From Leeia speluncae (GTDB lineage: Bacteria; Pseudomonadota; Gammaproteobacteria; Burkholderiales; Leeiaceae): a DNA stretch of 64,000 bases. Made by a program: the position numbers and the translations under genes. Shown piece by piece: positions 35,466-44,790 of the stretch. Position 1 is the first letter of the stretch. Each line of letters starts with the position of its first letter. The DNA is taken from NCBI RefSeq assembly GCF_020564625.1, contig NZ_JAJBZT010000010.1:61872-125871 (forward strand). Reading direction: 5' to 3'. The notes below the pieces were generated by a model, which was not told where the DNA came from, searched no databases, and was given only the letters and a program-made list of their open reading frames with translations.

Positions 35466-36156
35466 TTATCTCTCTTTTCGCATGATTTATGTCTGCCATA
35501 GAAATAGTACGATCAAATGTGTCTGCCAACCGAAGATCATGACTAACAAACAATAAGGCGCTTCCAGCAACTTGGCAGGCATTCTTCAAAAGATGCAAAA
35601 ACGCATTTTGCCTTTCTGCATCTAAAGATGAGGTGGGTTCATCGGCAATAATTAAAGCTGGTTTTCCCATTAATGCCCGGGCTGCGGCGACGCGTTGTTG
35701 TTGGCCTACCGAAAGTTGATTGACGGAAAGGTGTATATCGCTAATGTCTAGTGCGTGTAAAAGTGTAGTAGCCGCCTCAGACAGCGATTGCCCGGTTGAG
35801 AGGACTTGTTGCTTGCGTAACTTGGAAAACTGACAACTTAATAACACGTTGTCTATCACAGATAGATAGGGAATCAAATTAAACTGCTGGAAAATAATCC
35901 CTAAATAGTCTGCACGAAACTGATCTCGCTGATGGTTTCGCATCTCCTTTAAGGATTTACCCATTACCGTTAACTCACCATGCTTCACTTGCTGCAAGCC
36001 TGCAATTAAGCCAAGAAAAGTACTTTTCCCCGATCCACTAGCACCATGCAAAAAAACCGATTCACCTTGTTGCAGGTGAAAGGTTGGAATGTCTAAGCAT
36101 GGCGCTAGCTGTTTCGGCCATTGAAAAGTAAGGCCCCGAATGGAAATGCAATGCAT
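35452..36156 (-). CDS. ABC transporter ATPase, LolD/MacB-type
   Basis: 234 residues with Walker A GASGSGKST, a Q-loop, signature LSVGQQQRVAAARAL, Walker B LIIADEPTSSLD and H-loop FVSHD. It energises the FtsX-type permease encoded next. Fifteen bases separate it from the DUF2796 gene. Confidence 0.93.
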   Translation of the reverse strand: MHCISIRGLTFQWPKQLAPCLDIPTFHLQQGESVFLHGASGSGKSTFLGLIAGLQQVKHGELTVMGKSLKEMRNHQRDQFRADYLGIIFQQFNLIPYLSVIDNVLLSCQFSKLRKQQVLSTGQSLSEAATTLLHALDISDIHLSVNQLSVGQQQRVAAARALMGKPALIIADEPTSSLDAERQNAFLHLLKNACQVAGSALLFVSHDLRLADTFDRTISMADINHAKREINASL

Positions 36157-36171
36157 GGCTAAATAACGTGA

Positions 36172-36774
36172 TTAAAAGTGAATCTTATTTTGCTTTGGGG
36201 TTAGGGTAAATGCTTTTTGAAGTTTCCCGCTAACTAACTGAACTTGAACTGATTGCGTATGTGGGAAGTGCTGAAATAGTGAAACCTGAATCTCTGAAAT
36301 TGCTTGGATATTCGCGCAGGTAAATTCAAAGCTACCGTCTAAATCGGCATGACCATTTTCAGGTTTGTTATCTGATTCTGCAAAAGGGTTCTCTTTTTCT
36401 GGCGCTATCTTGCCACCCAGATACTGAGCAGAAATGGCCGCACTTTCCAGTGTTACCTTACTGAGTTTACAGTTGGCAGCGGTTGGTAGCGTGATGACGC
36501 CATTTTTACTCATGAGCGTGCTTGCCATTTTTTTTGCTAATTGAATTTCTGCTGGCGTCTTGGGCGCATGTTCAAAACCAAGCAAGTTATCTAATGGGCT
36601 TTCCAGTGAAACAAGTACTTTGTTGTGTTCAATCGCAATATCTAAGCTAGCTTTTCCGTGTTGATGCGCTGGTGCTGCATAGGCATAGTTTGCGATGGCA
36701 AACAAAGAGATACCAAAATAGGAGGAAATTTTTTTCACAATCAATTCAATCAAGTTAGTGGGTAGATGCATCAT
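36172..36774 (-). CDS. DUF2796 periplasmic zinc-binding protein (ZrgA-like)
   Basis: 200 residues with a signal peptide ending near YAAPA. The HQHGKASLDIAIEHNKVLVSLESPLDNLLGFEHAP region is the DUF2796 signature, and a short His/Asp-containing central linker follows. Vibrio ZrgA is a periplasmic zinc-binding protein encoded with an FtsX/LolD-like ABC pair, the same set as here. The central His-rich run is much shorter than in Vibrio. Confidence 0.82.
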   Translation of the reverse strand: MMHLPTNLIELIVKKISSYFGISLFAIANYAYAAPAHQHGKASLDIAIEHNKVLVSLESPLDNLLGFEHAPKTPAEIQLAKKMASTLMSKNGVITLPTAANCKLSKVTLESAAISAQYLGGKIAPEKENPFAESDNKPENGHADLDGSFEFTCANIQAISEIQVSLFQHFPHTQSVQVQLVSGKLQKAFTLTPKQNKIHF

Positions 36775-36792
36775 CAGGTGAGTAAGTACAAG

Positions 36793-38013
36793 TTAGGCTT
36801 GTGGTTCGTCATCTAATTCTTCTTGCCACGCCCAAGTCGGGAAGGGGTCATCAAAGGATTCCCATTCTTCTTTGGATAAATTCAGTTCTTCATCTGTTAA
36901 TAAGCACTGATCAAACGACTCAATGAGATGGTCACGATCTAAACCCACACCAATCATCACTATCTCTTGTTGTCTATCGCCAAACGGTTCTTCCCATCTT
37001 GAGGCAATCATTGCTAGGCTTTCCTCGTCAGCTGGCCAATCTGCTCTATCTAGCGCATCCCACCATAGTCCAACTAGTTGGTGCCGAGTCACTGCCCCTG
37101 CTTGTGACCAAAGGCCTACCATATCGTTCCGAGATGCAAGCCAAAAATATCCCTTCGATCTCACCACACCTGGCCAACTCGCATGAATCCAATTCCAAAA
37201 GCGTTGCGGGTGAAATGGACGACGTGCACGGTAAACAAAACTATGAATGCCATAAGTTTCGCTTTCTGGCTGGTGTTCTCCACGCATTTCAGCCAACCAA
37301 CCCGGCGCCTCACTCGCCGCGTCAAAATCAAATAAACCGGTATTGAGTACATGGTGCAAATCGACTTTACCAAAGCTAGAGTGCACAATTTTTGCTCTTG
37401 GGTTTAATGAGGCAACAATCTGTTGAAGTTGTTCTAAATCTGCTTTAGAGACCAAATCTGTCTTGTTTAAGACTAGTACATCACAAAATTCAATTTGCTC
37501 GACCAGCAAATCGACAACAGTACGCTCATCTTCTTCGCCCAGTACTTCGCCGCGATCGCTTAATCGGTCGGTCGACCCGTAATCTCTTAAGAAATTCATT
37601 GCGTCGACAACGGTGACCATCGTGTCTAATTTAGCTAAATCAGACAGGCTTCTACCTTCTTCATCTCTGAAGGTAAAGGTTTCCGCGACAGGAAGGGGCT
37701 CCGATATGCCGGTCGATTCGATGAGCAAATAATCAAAACGCTGTTCTTCTGCTAAACGACGAATTTCAATCAGTAAATCTTCACGCAATGTACAGCAGAT
37801 ACAGCCATTACTCATCTCGATCAGTTTTTCATCCGATCTTGATAATGATGCGCCACCATCACGTACTAGCATGGCATCGATGTTCACTTCGGACATATCG
37901 TTAACAATCACGGCAACCCGTTTCCCTTCACGGTTATTGAGGATGTGATTCAGTAACGTGGTTTTGCCTGCGCCTAGAAAGCCCGAGAGTACGGTAACTG
38001 GAAGTTTGTTCAT
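36793..38013 (-). CDS. zigA: COG0523 GTPase, zinc metallochaperone (ZigA/YciC-type)
   Basis: 406 residues. G1 loop [16 protein letters not shown], the metal-binding CxCC in [18 protein letters not shown] guanine-recognition motif, and the C-terminal CobW domain. The protein delivers zinc within the cytoplasm under starvation. First gene of the operon, directly behind two Zur-like boxes. Confidence 0.93.
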   Translation of the reverse strand: MNKLPVTVLSGFLGAGKTTLLNHILNNREGKRVAVIVNDMSEVNIDAMLVRDGGASLSRSDEKLIEMSNGCICCTLREDLLIEIRRLAEEQRFDYLLIESTGISEPLPVAETFTFRDEEGRSLSDLAKLDTMVTVVDAMNFLRDYGSTDRLSDRGEVLGEEDERTVVDLLVEQIEFCDVLVLNKTDLVSKADLEQLQQIVASLNPRAKIVHSSFGKVDLHHVLNTGLFDFDAASEAPGWLAEMRGEHQPESETYGIHSFVYRARRPFHPQRFWNWIHASWPGVVRSKGYFWLASRNDMVGLWSQAGAVTRHQLVGLWWDALDRADWPADEESLAMIASRWEEPFGDRQQEIVMIGVGLDRDHLIESFDQCLLTDEELNLSKEEWESFDDPFPTWAWQEELDDEPQA

Positions 38014-38016
38014 TTT

Positions 38017-38062
38017 GTAATGTTATAATATATCAATAATGTATAAATGTTATAACATAACA
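38017..38062 (-). promoter_or_regulatory. Two Zur-box-like operators upstream of zigA
   Basis: GTAATGTTATAATATATCAA (38017-38036) matches the left half and centre of the GNAATGTTATANTATAACATTNC Zur consensus with decay on the right. AAATGTTATAACATAAC (38046-38062) contains the perfect dyad TGTTATAACA. They lie 4 and about 33 bases from the zigA start, where a repressor would block transcription. Confidence 0.75.
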
Positions 38063-38140
38063 AAATAGTGGGTCAAATAAAAATTGTTAAAGATATAGCT
38101 TGGTTGAACGGATGTTGGTAGCTAACTGCGTCAAGATTTT

Positions 38141-39034
38141 TCAAAATGGGTGCTGTTTTGCTTCCGCCATTATCCAATTGGCTATCGCTTTCAGATGCGG
38201 TTTTTCTGCATCTTCCTTTGGAAAGACCAAGTAATAGCCAAGTGCTTGCTGTAAGTGGATGTCAAACGGCTTTACTAATCTGCACTGAGAAATATCGTTC
38301 GCAACTAAGGGATCGCTTGCCAGGGCAATGCCTTGGCCGGCAATCGCCGCATCTATCGCTAAGGCTGTTTGGTTAAAACGCAACCCTTTACTGGTATCGA
38401 TAGCTATTGGTAGCGCTAAGGACTGAATAAATGGCGACCAAAGATCATGTGCATCATGTAATAACACTTGACTCGCTAAGTCTTGTAATGAGTGAAAATG
38501 CGCTTGCTGGTGCTGCGGGCTACACACCATGTAGACATCCATCGGAAACAGCAATGAAGCGGATATCGACTTATCAAAAGGGGGCTTTGTCAGGCGTATG
38601 GCTAAGTCTGCATCCCCTTGTGTGAATGAGGAAACTTTTTCTGTGGCGACAATTTTTAAATCTAAATAAGGAAATGCTCGCTGAAAATTAGCAAGGTGGG
38701 GAATGAGCCACTTGCTGGCCAGAGACGGCGTTGTACTAATTGTGATCTCGCTCGATTTTTTCTGCAGTTTTTCTGTTGCCAGCGCAATGATCTCGAGCGA
38801 TTTTTGAATCTCTACATAATAAGTGGCACCAATCTCTGTTAAAGATAAACCCCTTGGTAAACGGTTAAATAATTTTACCCCAAGTGTTTCTTCTAAATGC
38901 CTCACTTGCTGAGCTACTGCGCCTTGCGTCAAAAACATGTCTTCTGCCGCTAAACGAAAATTTAATCGCCTTGCCGTAACTTCAAAGGCACGTAGCGCAT
39001 TTAAGGGTGGCAGTTTGTTAGATAGATCAGGCAT
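38141..39034 (-). CDS. LysR-family regulator (GcvA-like)
   Basis: 297 residues. An N-terminal winged helix (LNALRAFEVTARRLNFRLAAEDMFLTQGAVAQQVRHLEETLG) and a type-2 periplasmic-binding sensor domain with the GcvA-group TTPSLASKWLIPHL. It is divergent from the SDR gene 126 bases away and probably regulates it. Confidence 0.9.
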   Translation of the reverse strand: MPDLSNKLPPLNALRAFEVTARRLNFRLAAEDMFLTQGAVAQQVRHLEETLGVKLFNRLPRGLSLTEIGATYYVEIQKSLEIIALATEKLQKKSSEITISTTPSLASKWLIPHLANFQRAFPYLDLKIVATEKVSSFTQGDADLAIRLTKPPFDKSISASLLFPMDVYMVCSPQHQQAHFHSLQDLASQVLLHDAHDLWSPFIQSLALPIAIDTSKGLRFNQTALAIDAAIAGQGIALASDPLVANDISQCRLVKPFDIHLQQALGYYLVFPKEDAEKPHLKAIANWIMAEAKQHPF

Positions 39035-39160
39035 TGGGTGTGCTTGCTTAGACAGTAGAAATTCTATTGGGTAGTGTAATTTACATCGTTAGTCGCGACA
39101 ACCGAAAGTGCGTACATTTCTCCCATGCAGATGAAATCATCTTTTTAAAAGGAATACATC

Positions 39161-39865
39161 ATGAGTGAATTAAAAGTAGCGGTGATTACGGCGGGTGGTA
39201 GTGGTATGGGGGCTGCTGCCGCTAAGAAACTAGCCAGTGAAGGCTATCAGGTGGCGATTCTTTCATCATCTGGCAAAGGGCAAGCATTGGCCGAGTCTTT
39301 GGGTGGCATTGGTGTAACGGGATCGAACCAATCCAATGCAGACGTAAAAAAGCTGATTGATGAAACCATGAAAAAATGGGGGCGGATTGACGTGCTAGTA
39401 AATAGTGCCGGCCACGGCCCACGTGCACCCATAGTAGAAATTAGTGATGAAGATTGGGTGAAAGGAATGGAAGTGTATTTCTTGCCAATGGTAAGAACGA
39501 TTCGCCTAGTTGCACCCATTATGAAGGCACAGCAATCTGGCTCTATTGTAAATATTTCTACTGCCTGGGCATTTGAACCAAGCGAAATGTTCCCGACTTC
39601 AGCCGTGTTTCGAACCGGCTTAGCCGCGTATAGCAAAATTTTTGCAGATACTTTTGCGAAAGATAATGTCCGGATTAATAACGTTTTACCAGGCTGGATT
39701 GATAGCCTACCGGAAACCGCCGCCAGAAGGGCGACTGTACCAATGGGCAGATACGGCACCGCAGATGAGATTGCCAATGTAGTCGCATTCTTAGCCTCTA
39801 ACCAATCATCCTACATGACAGGACAAAATATTCGTGTAGATGGTGGTGTGACGCATTCGATCTAA
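39161..39865 (+). CDS. SDR-family protein with a non-canonical active site
   Basis: 234 residues with a Rossmann fold of the classical SDR family: cofactor motif TAGGSGMG (10-17), NSAG (81-84) and C-terminal NVLPGWIDS and TGQNIRVDGG. Aligned by hand with FabG on the conserved SK and PG, the catalytic Ser-Tyr-Lys positions are Thr134, Ser147 and Arg151, so the YxxxK motif is absent. It may bind NAD(P) without normal SDR catalysis. AAAAGGA precedes the ATG. Confidence 0.82.
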   Translation: MSELKVAVITAGGSGMGAAAAKKLASEGYQVAILSSSGKGQALAESLGGIGVTGSNQSNADVKKLIDETMKKWGRIDVLVNSAGHGPRAPIVEISDEDWVKGMEVYFLPMVRTIRLVAPIMKAQQSGSIVNISTAWAFEPSEMFPTSAVFRTGLAAYSKIFADTFAKDNVRINNVLPGWIDSLPETAARRATVPMGRYGTADEIANVVAFLASNQSSYMTGQNIRVDGGVTHSI

Positions 39866-39917
39866 TAGCGCTGCATGCTCACTAGAAGGGGCGCGTAGAT
39901 AAGATGATACGTAACTT

Positions 39918-40343
39918 TCAATACCGCGTACTCGTTGATGCTTGGAGTTCATTAAAAGGACGTTTGCTAAATAAAACGCTATAACAATAGAGAGCGACAG
40001 AGAGGGCAATAGGGAGGCTATGGATGGGCAGAAGGTAGGCAGGCCAGAGGCCGATGAGACAGCCTAACCACCAAAAAGAGGGTAATTGATGTGGCTTACT
40101 TTTTGAAAATTGAACAATTGTAAAAATTGCAGATATCCAAGTGGCTACGGCAGAGGCGCTTAGCATTAGCCATTTTGCGGTATCGCTGAACAGTAGATTG
40201 GGTAAATTCGTTTGCGGGTGCAAGCTATCTAGCGCCGTAAAGGTGGATAACAACCAACCCCAAAATACAAGGCCACATAGAAACCCCAAACTAGCAATGA
40301 CGATTGCTAGGATGATCGTAAAAAGCTGCTCAAGTTTGGTCAT
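39918..40343 (-). CDS. Hypothetical membrane protein
   Basis: 141 residues with four predicted membrane segments (about 7-33, 57-78, 89-104 and 108-126). I recognise no family. It stands alone between the SDR gene (convergent) and a terminator. Confidence 0.55.
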   Translation of the reverse strand: MTKLEQLFTIILAIVIASLGFLCGLVFWGWLLSTFTALDSLHPQTNLPNLLFSDTAKWLMLSASAVATWISAIFTIVQFSKSKPHQLPSFWWLGCLIGLWPAYLLPIHSLPIALSVALYCYSVLFSKRPFNELQASTSTRY

Positions 40344-40449
40344 GACCTTACCTGCATGCCATTAGAATATGGATGATTCTATAGCACTTTTATGACGATA
40401 AGGTATGAAAAACTTGTAAATATCTTTCGAATTTTTTGATGAATGCATA

Positions 40450-40485
40450 AAAAAGGAGGTAATCACCTTGGGTGACCTCCTTTTT
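40450..40485. terminator. Intrinsic terminator
   Basis: AAAAAGGAGGT (40450-40460) pairs with ACCTCCTTTTT (40475-40485), with a nested TCACC/GGTGA. It ends the leftward 40491-40835 gene 5 bases after its stop. Confidence 0.9.
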
Positions 40486-40490
40486 GTGGC

Positions 40491-40835
40491 TTAGGCGGCG
40501 TCTTTTTGTTTGTCTTCAATGAATTGTTGCGCGTCACTATCTTCTTGGAAGTTTTCCAAGATTCCTTCTTCTAGGCAAAGCACAAAGGTGGATAGCTGCT
40601 TGCCATTTTGCAAATGCGAAGTGCAAACATAGTACTGATGATGTTTTTTGAGTTTAACCATGCGAACACGAGTGGACATACCTTTTAGCAAGTAGACGAA
40701 TACATCTTGTAGTTTTTCGCGTTCGGCTAGGTAGGTTTCTAATGCGATACGAAAGCTGATGGCTCGGTTGAACTGATTGAAGGTGATAAATACGTTTTCT
40801 TGCGGGGTGGTAACGGAAAAGAGCGCGTCATTCAT
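40491..40835 (-). CDS. Hypothetical small soluble protein
   Basis: 114 residues (MNDALFSVTTPQENVFITFNQFNRAISFRIALETYLAE...), no signal peptide or membrane segment. I do not recognise it. The terminator right after its stop supports a real gene. The frame is open 13 codons further up, but ATG 40835 gives a better N-terminus; no strong ribosome binding site is visible. Confidence 0.6.
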   Translation of the reverse strand: MNDALFSVTTPQENVFITFNQFNRAISFRIALETYLAEREKLQDVFVYLLKGMSTRVRMVKLKKHHQYYVCTSHLQNGKQLSTFVLCLEEGILENFQEDSDAQQFIEDKQKDAA

Positions 40836-41081
40836 AATAGTTTTAATGCAATTACAGGTATAACAAAGGCGCATATTATATACTTATTTATGTAAATTTC
40901 ATTTTCTTGTCAAAATATTTTAACAATACTTTTTTGCTAGTGTAATGAAACTAAAGAGATTTATGGTTGATGACTGATTGGTCACTATATTTTGATAATT
41001 AACTGACTGATGGTTTGGTTATCTGTTCTGAAAGAAAGTACAGATACTGATGCTAGGTAATTTTGACGCGGCTTCTCTTTT

Positions 41082-43775
41082 TTAGACTGTGCTTGGGTTG
41101 TTTTCAGCGGTTAAGAGTTTGAAATGGCAATCCCTCAGTTGCTGAATAACAGATTGCCATGGTGCAGGACGGCCGAGTAGATAGCCCTGATAACTATCAC
41201 ATCCCAGTGCTTGTAAATACTCCAGTTGCTCTCTGTTCTCTACGCCTTCGGCGGTAACTTGTAAGTGCATTGCAGAAGCTAGCGCAATGATACTTCTAAC
41301 AATTGCGGCATCATTTGCATCAAAGTGAATCCCTCTGACGAAGGATTGATCGATTTTTACTTGGGTCAGTGGCAGCTTTTTGAGGTAAGAAAGTGATGAA
41401 TAGCCGGTGCCAAAATCATCTAGAGAAAAACGAACGCCTAATTTCGTTAGGCGTTCCATTTTGCGGATACTATCGGCCATATTATCAATGAGGCCGCTCT
41501 CGGTAATTTCTAGCATCAGTTGTGAAGCAGGGGCGCCCGTTTCTAGTAGCGTTGATTGTACTTGCTCGACGAAGTCGGCAAGGTGAAGTTGTTTTACGCT
41601 GACGTTGACAGACAAGCTGAAGTGTTTCAAATGTTCGTCTTGGCTAAATTGCTTTAGCAATTTGCAAGCTGCGGTTAGCACCCAATTACCCATCGGGATG
41701 ATTAAATCGGTTTCTTCTGCTAGCGGAATGAATTTATCAGGGGAGAGCAAACCTAATGTTGGGTGTTGCCACCGGACTAATACTTCTCCACCGTAGACAG
41801 TGCAGTCTTGCTTCATCTGCGGTTGGATATACAGTTTAAGTTGATCTTGTGCAATGCCTTGGCGCAGTGCTGCCTCTAAATTAGTTCGTTCGGTTAAGTT
41901 GGTTTGCATGGTAAGGTCGAAGAAACTAACTGCGTTTCTACCGGATGATTTTGCACTATAAAGTGCTAAATCAGCATGCTTTAGTAACTCATCTGCAGTG
42001 ATATCCGATTTGCCAAACATGGCAATACCAATACTTGGTGTGGTGATGTATTCGTGTTCTGCTAAGTGATAGGGCTGATTGAGCGTGATTCTAAAGTGTT
42101 CGCCAATGGCTTCAGCGCGTTTTACCGCGTTATGATAGTCGTGGCTAAGGTGATTCAGAATAAGAATAAACTCATCTCCGCCAAGCCTTGCGACAGTATC
42201 TCCTACTTGTAGATTTTGATTTAGGCGTATCCCCACTTCTTGCAATAATAGATCACCGTAATCGTGACCTAGTGTGTCATTTAGCTGTTTGAAATTATCT
42301 AAGTCGATAAATAATAATGCGCCAATCATGTGTTGGTGATTGTCACTATTTACCGCTTCTTGCAGCTTTTCTAACAACAAACGTCGGTTCGGTAGTTTGG
42401 TTAATGGGTCGTAATATGCAAGATGGCGGATTTCTTCCTCTGCCTCTTTACGCTGCGTGATATCGGTTAAGGTGGCTACATAATGACTGACGATAGCCGA
42501 GCTATTTTTGATGGCAGTAATGGTTAGCCATTCTGGATACACTTCACCTGTTTTGCGTCGATTCCAAATTTCACCACTCCAAAAACCGGTTTCAACTATT
42601 TGCTTCCACATTGCTTGATAAAACGGAAGGTTATGCTTCCCTGAGCTCAGGATTCTTGGCGTTTTCCCGATCATCTCTTCGGCAGAGTAGCCAGTGATTT
42701 CGGTAAAGGCTGGGTTGACACGAAGAACATTGGTCTCCGAATCGGTAACGATAATTCCTTGCTGCGTTTCAAATGCTGCAGCAGCAATATTGAGTTGATG
42801 TTCGTCTTGTTGGCGAATTCGCTCTAACTTTTCCATTCTGAAGAAAAAGAAGATTGCAGTACCTAAGGTAAGTAGTAACACTATGCCAACAATAATGGAG
42901 GAGGTGATTGCTTCTTGACGCCACGCGGCTAAGACGGATGCCCGATTTGCTCTGACAACCAGAATATAGGGGTAGCTTCTGGAAGCACGGTAAGAGGTAA
43001 GGAGCTGTTCGCCATTTGGTGCAACATCTGTGTAATTGTCTACTTCACTCACTTTTAAGCGTTTTTTTAGCGCTTGCGTAAAGACTTGAGATGTAATCCT
43101 TTGATGGCTTTGAATTAAGGGGGTGCCATCGTAGCGCAGCAAGAGTACTTGCCCTTGCTCTGATGAAAGATGAGAAAGATAGAAGTTTAAAAAGTAATCT
43201 GGGTTAATTGTGGCAATAACGGTATGCCAGTGCCCATTTGGTTGAGGTACATCTAGGGAAACGGGGATGAACGAAATATCGGTATCATCTTTACCATCCC
43301 AGTTGATGGGACGACTATCAGCAAAATCTCTACCGCCTAAGAGTTTGCCACTTCGTAAGACGGGAACAGGATCATCGCTAAACGGCATGTAGTCGGTATT
43401 ATCGATCTGAATACCAACGTTGGATTGAGTGGTGCTGTGCGTAATTCGGTGTTGAGCATCAATAATCGAGATAGAGCGTAGATAGGGAGCCTGTTGTAGG
43501 TAAAAGGAGAGTCGCTCTCCATTTTTTGGGTCTGTACCGGCTAGGGTGAGTGTTCGCTCTACAATGGTAAGACTTTGGGTGAGCTGATCTTCCATTGCCC
43601 GGGCGGTGAGGTTGTCTAATGCGACTTGACGATCAATCGTATCGTTTCTTAATCGCCAAATGATAGACGCAGTAGTGGATACCACCAGAACCACTAGCAA
43701 CAACATGCTAATGATAAAAGCAATTCGACGCTTATAGCGTTTATTGGCCAATGGTAGAAGCAGCGGGATATCCAC
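41082..43775 (-). CDS. Membrane GGDEF-EAL protein with periplasmic sensor and PAS
   Basis: 897 residues. Two membrane helices (about 16-38 and 287-312) bracket a periplasmic sensor of the PDC/dCache type. Then PAS (about 328-445), GGDEF (RLGGDEFILIL) and EAL with the variant EVL (GGEVLVRWQHP), ITESGLI and DDFGTGYSS. The inhibitory RxxD I-site position reads QVGD, so product inhibition is probably lost. It starts 10 bases after a solute-binding protein gene, a likely ligand-presenting partner. Confidence 0.92.
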   Translation of the reverse strand: MDIPLLLPLANKRYKRRIAFIISMLLLVVLVVSTTASIIWRLRNDTIDRQVALDNLTARAMEDQLTQSLTIVERTLTLAGTDPKNGERLSFYLQQAPYLRSISIIDAQHRITHSTTQSNVGIQIDNTDYMPFSDDPVPVLRSGKLLGGRDFADSRPINWDGKDDTDISFIPVSLDVPQPNGHWHTVIATINPDYFLNFYLSHLSSEQGQVLLLRYDGTPLIQSHQRITSQVFTQALKKRLKVSEVDNYTDVAPNGEQLLTSYRASRSYPYILVVRANRASVLAAWRQEAITSSIIVGIVLLLTLGTAIFFFFRMEKLERIRQQDEHQLNIAAAAFETQQGIIVTDSETNVLRVNPAFTEITGYSAEEMIGKTPRILSSGKHNLPFYQAMWKQIVETGFWSGEIWNRRKTGEVYPEWLTITAIKNSSAIVSHYVATLTDITQRKEAEEEIRHLAYYDPLTKLPNRRLLLEKLQEAVNSDNHQHMIGALLFIDLDNFKQLNDTLGHDYGDLLLQEVGIRLNQNLQVGDTVARLGGDEFILILNHLSHDYHNAVKRAEAIGEHFRITLNQPYHLAEHEYITTPSIGIAMFGKSDITADELLKHADLALYSAKSSGRNAVSFFDLTMQTNLTERTNLEAALRQGIAQDQLKLYIQPQMKQDCTVYGGEVLVRWQHPTLGLLSPDKFIPLAEETDLIIPMGNWVLTAACKLLKQFSQDEHLKHFSLSVNVSVKQLHLADFVEQVQSTLLETGAPASQLMLEITESGLIDNMADSIRKMERLTKLGVRFSLDDFGTGYSSLSYLKKLPLTQVKIDQSFVRGIHFDANDAAIVRSIIALASAMHLQVTAEGVENREQLEYLQALGCDSYQGYLLGRPAPWQSVIQQLRDCHFKLLTAENNPSTV

Positions 43776-43785
43776 TTTAGTCTAA

Positions 43786-44580
43786 CTAGCGCTCAGCGAT
43801 TGGGTCTAGCTTATGCTTTTTGATGGCTGCTAATAATCTGCCATCTGCTCTGACTTTATCTAGAAATGCTGAGACACGATTAAACCACGCATCATCGCCT
43901 TTTTGCATTGCATAGGCGTAAGGGGTTAAATGATATACCCCGGTTGGCGCGATTAACTTCGCCCAATCGGTCGTTTCTAGCATACGTCGGCTAAATGGAT
44001 AATCCGTCATAAACACATCTGCACGACCGGATTCTACGGCTTGTTCTCTTCCTTTTGGATCTGTCGTGACCATTAAGGTGGCAGCTTTTAGTTTTTCTTT
44101 CATCACGCTTTCGTGAAGCGTGCCTTTTGCAACGGCCACTACCCGACCTGGTTTATCAATATCTGCCCAAGATTGAATACGTTGGTTGCTTTTTGTCGTA
44201 ATGGCGTAGATATCGCTTACTAGATGGGGTTTTGTAAAACGGAGATGCTCGCTACGTTGTGGGGTGATGCCAATCGCAAACATGGCGATATCACATTTGT
44301 CTTGCTCAACATCTTGAATCAAGTTGGCAAAGGAACTATCTACAAACTTCACTGGCACACCTAAGTCTTGCCCTAGCGCATTTGCCATATCGATATCAAT
44401 ACCTGATAGCTGCAAGGTTCTAGGATTACGGTAAGAGATGCCGTAATAGTCTGGCCAAATACATACCTTTAATTCGTTCTTACTTTTGATGGAATCAAGA
44501 TGCCCTGCAAACGCAGTGGTGCTAAGAAGGAGGCTAGCAATCAGTATTTGGCGCAGTGGTTTGCTATTCAAGATATTCAC
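43786..44580 (-). CDS. Periplasmic solute-binding protein, family 3
   Basis: 264 residues with a signal peptide (MNILNSKPLRQILIASLLLSTTAFA) and the SBP_bac_3 fold (ELKVCIWPDYYGISYRNPRTLQLSGIDIDMANALGQDLGV, FAIGITPQRSEHLRFTKPHL), typical of polar amino acid binders. There are no transporter genes beside it. The tight linkage to the GGDEF-EAL gene suggests signalling use. Confidence 0.87.
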   Translation of the reverse strand: MNILNSKPLRQILIASLLLSTTAFAGHLDSIKSKNELKVCIWPDYYGISYRNPRTLQLSGIDIDMANALGQDLGVPVKFVDSSFANLIQDVEQDKCDIAMFAIGITPQRSEHLRFTKPHLVSDIYAITTKSNQRIQSWADIDKPGRVVAVAKGTLHESVMKEKLKAATLMVTTDPKGREQAVESGRADVFMTDYPFSRRMLETTDWAKLIAPTGVYHLTPYAYAMQKGDDAWFNRVSAFLDKVRADGRLLAAIKKHKLDPIAER

Positions 44581-44790
44581 TTTCTTATTTGCAGATGAAG
44601 AACCAATAAGGCGTATTCATTTGGCCAAAAAAAGATGAACTGATGGCCTAAAGAGATTTGGAGTTGATTTTATTCATAAAAGATTTTGCTTGATCTGCGC
44701 CAGATCAAGTTTTGAGGTGTAATCTAGGTGTAAAGCCATTCTGGCGGCGTAAAAACGGGTAAATCCGTTTGCTTTCCGGCTAGAATTAAA

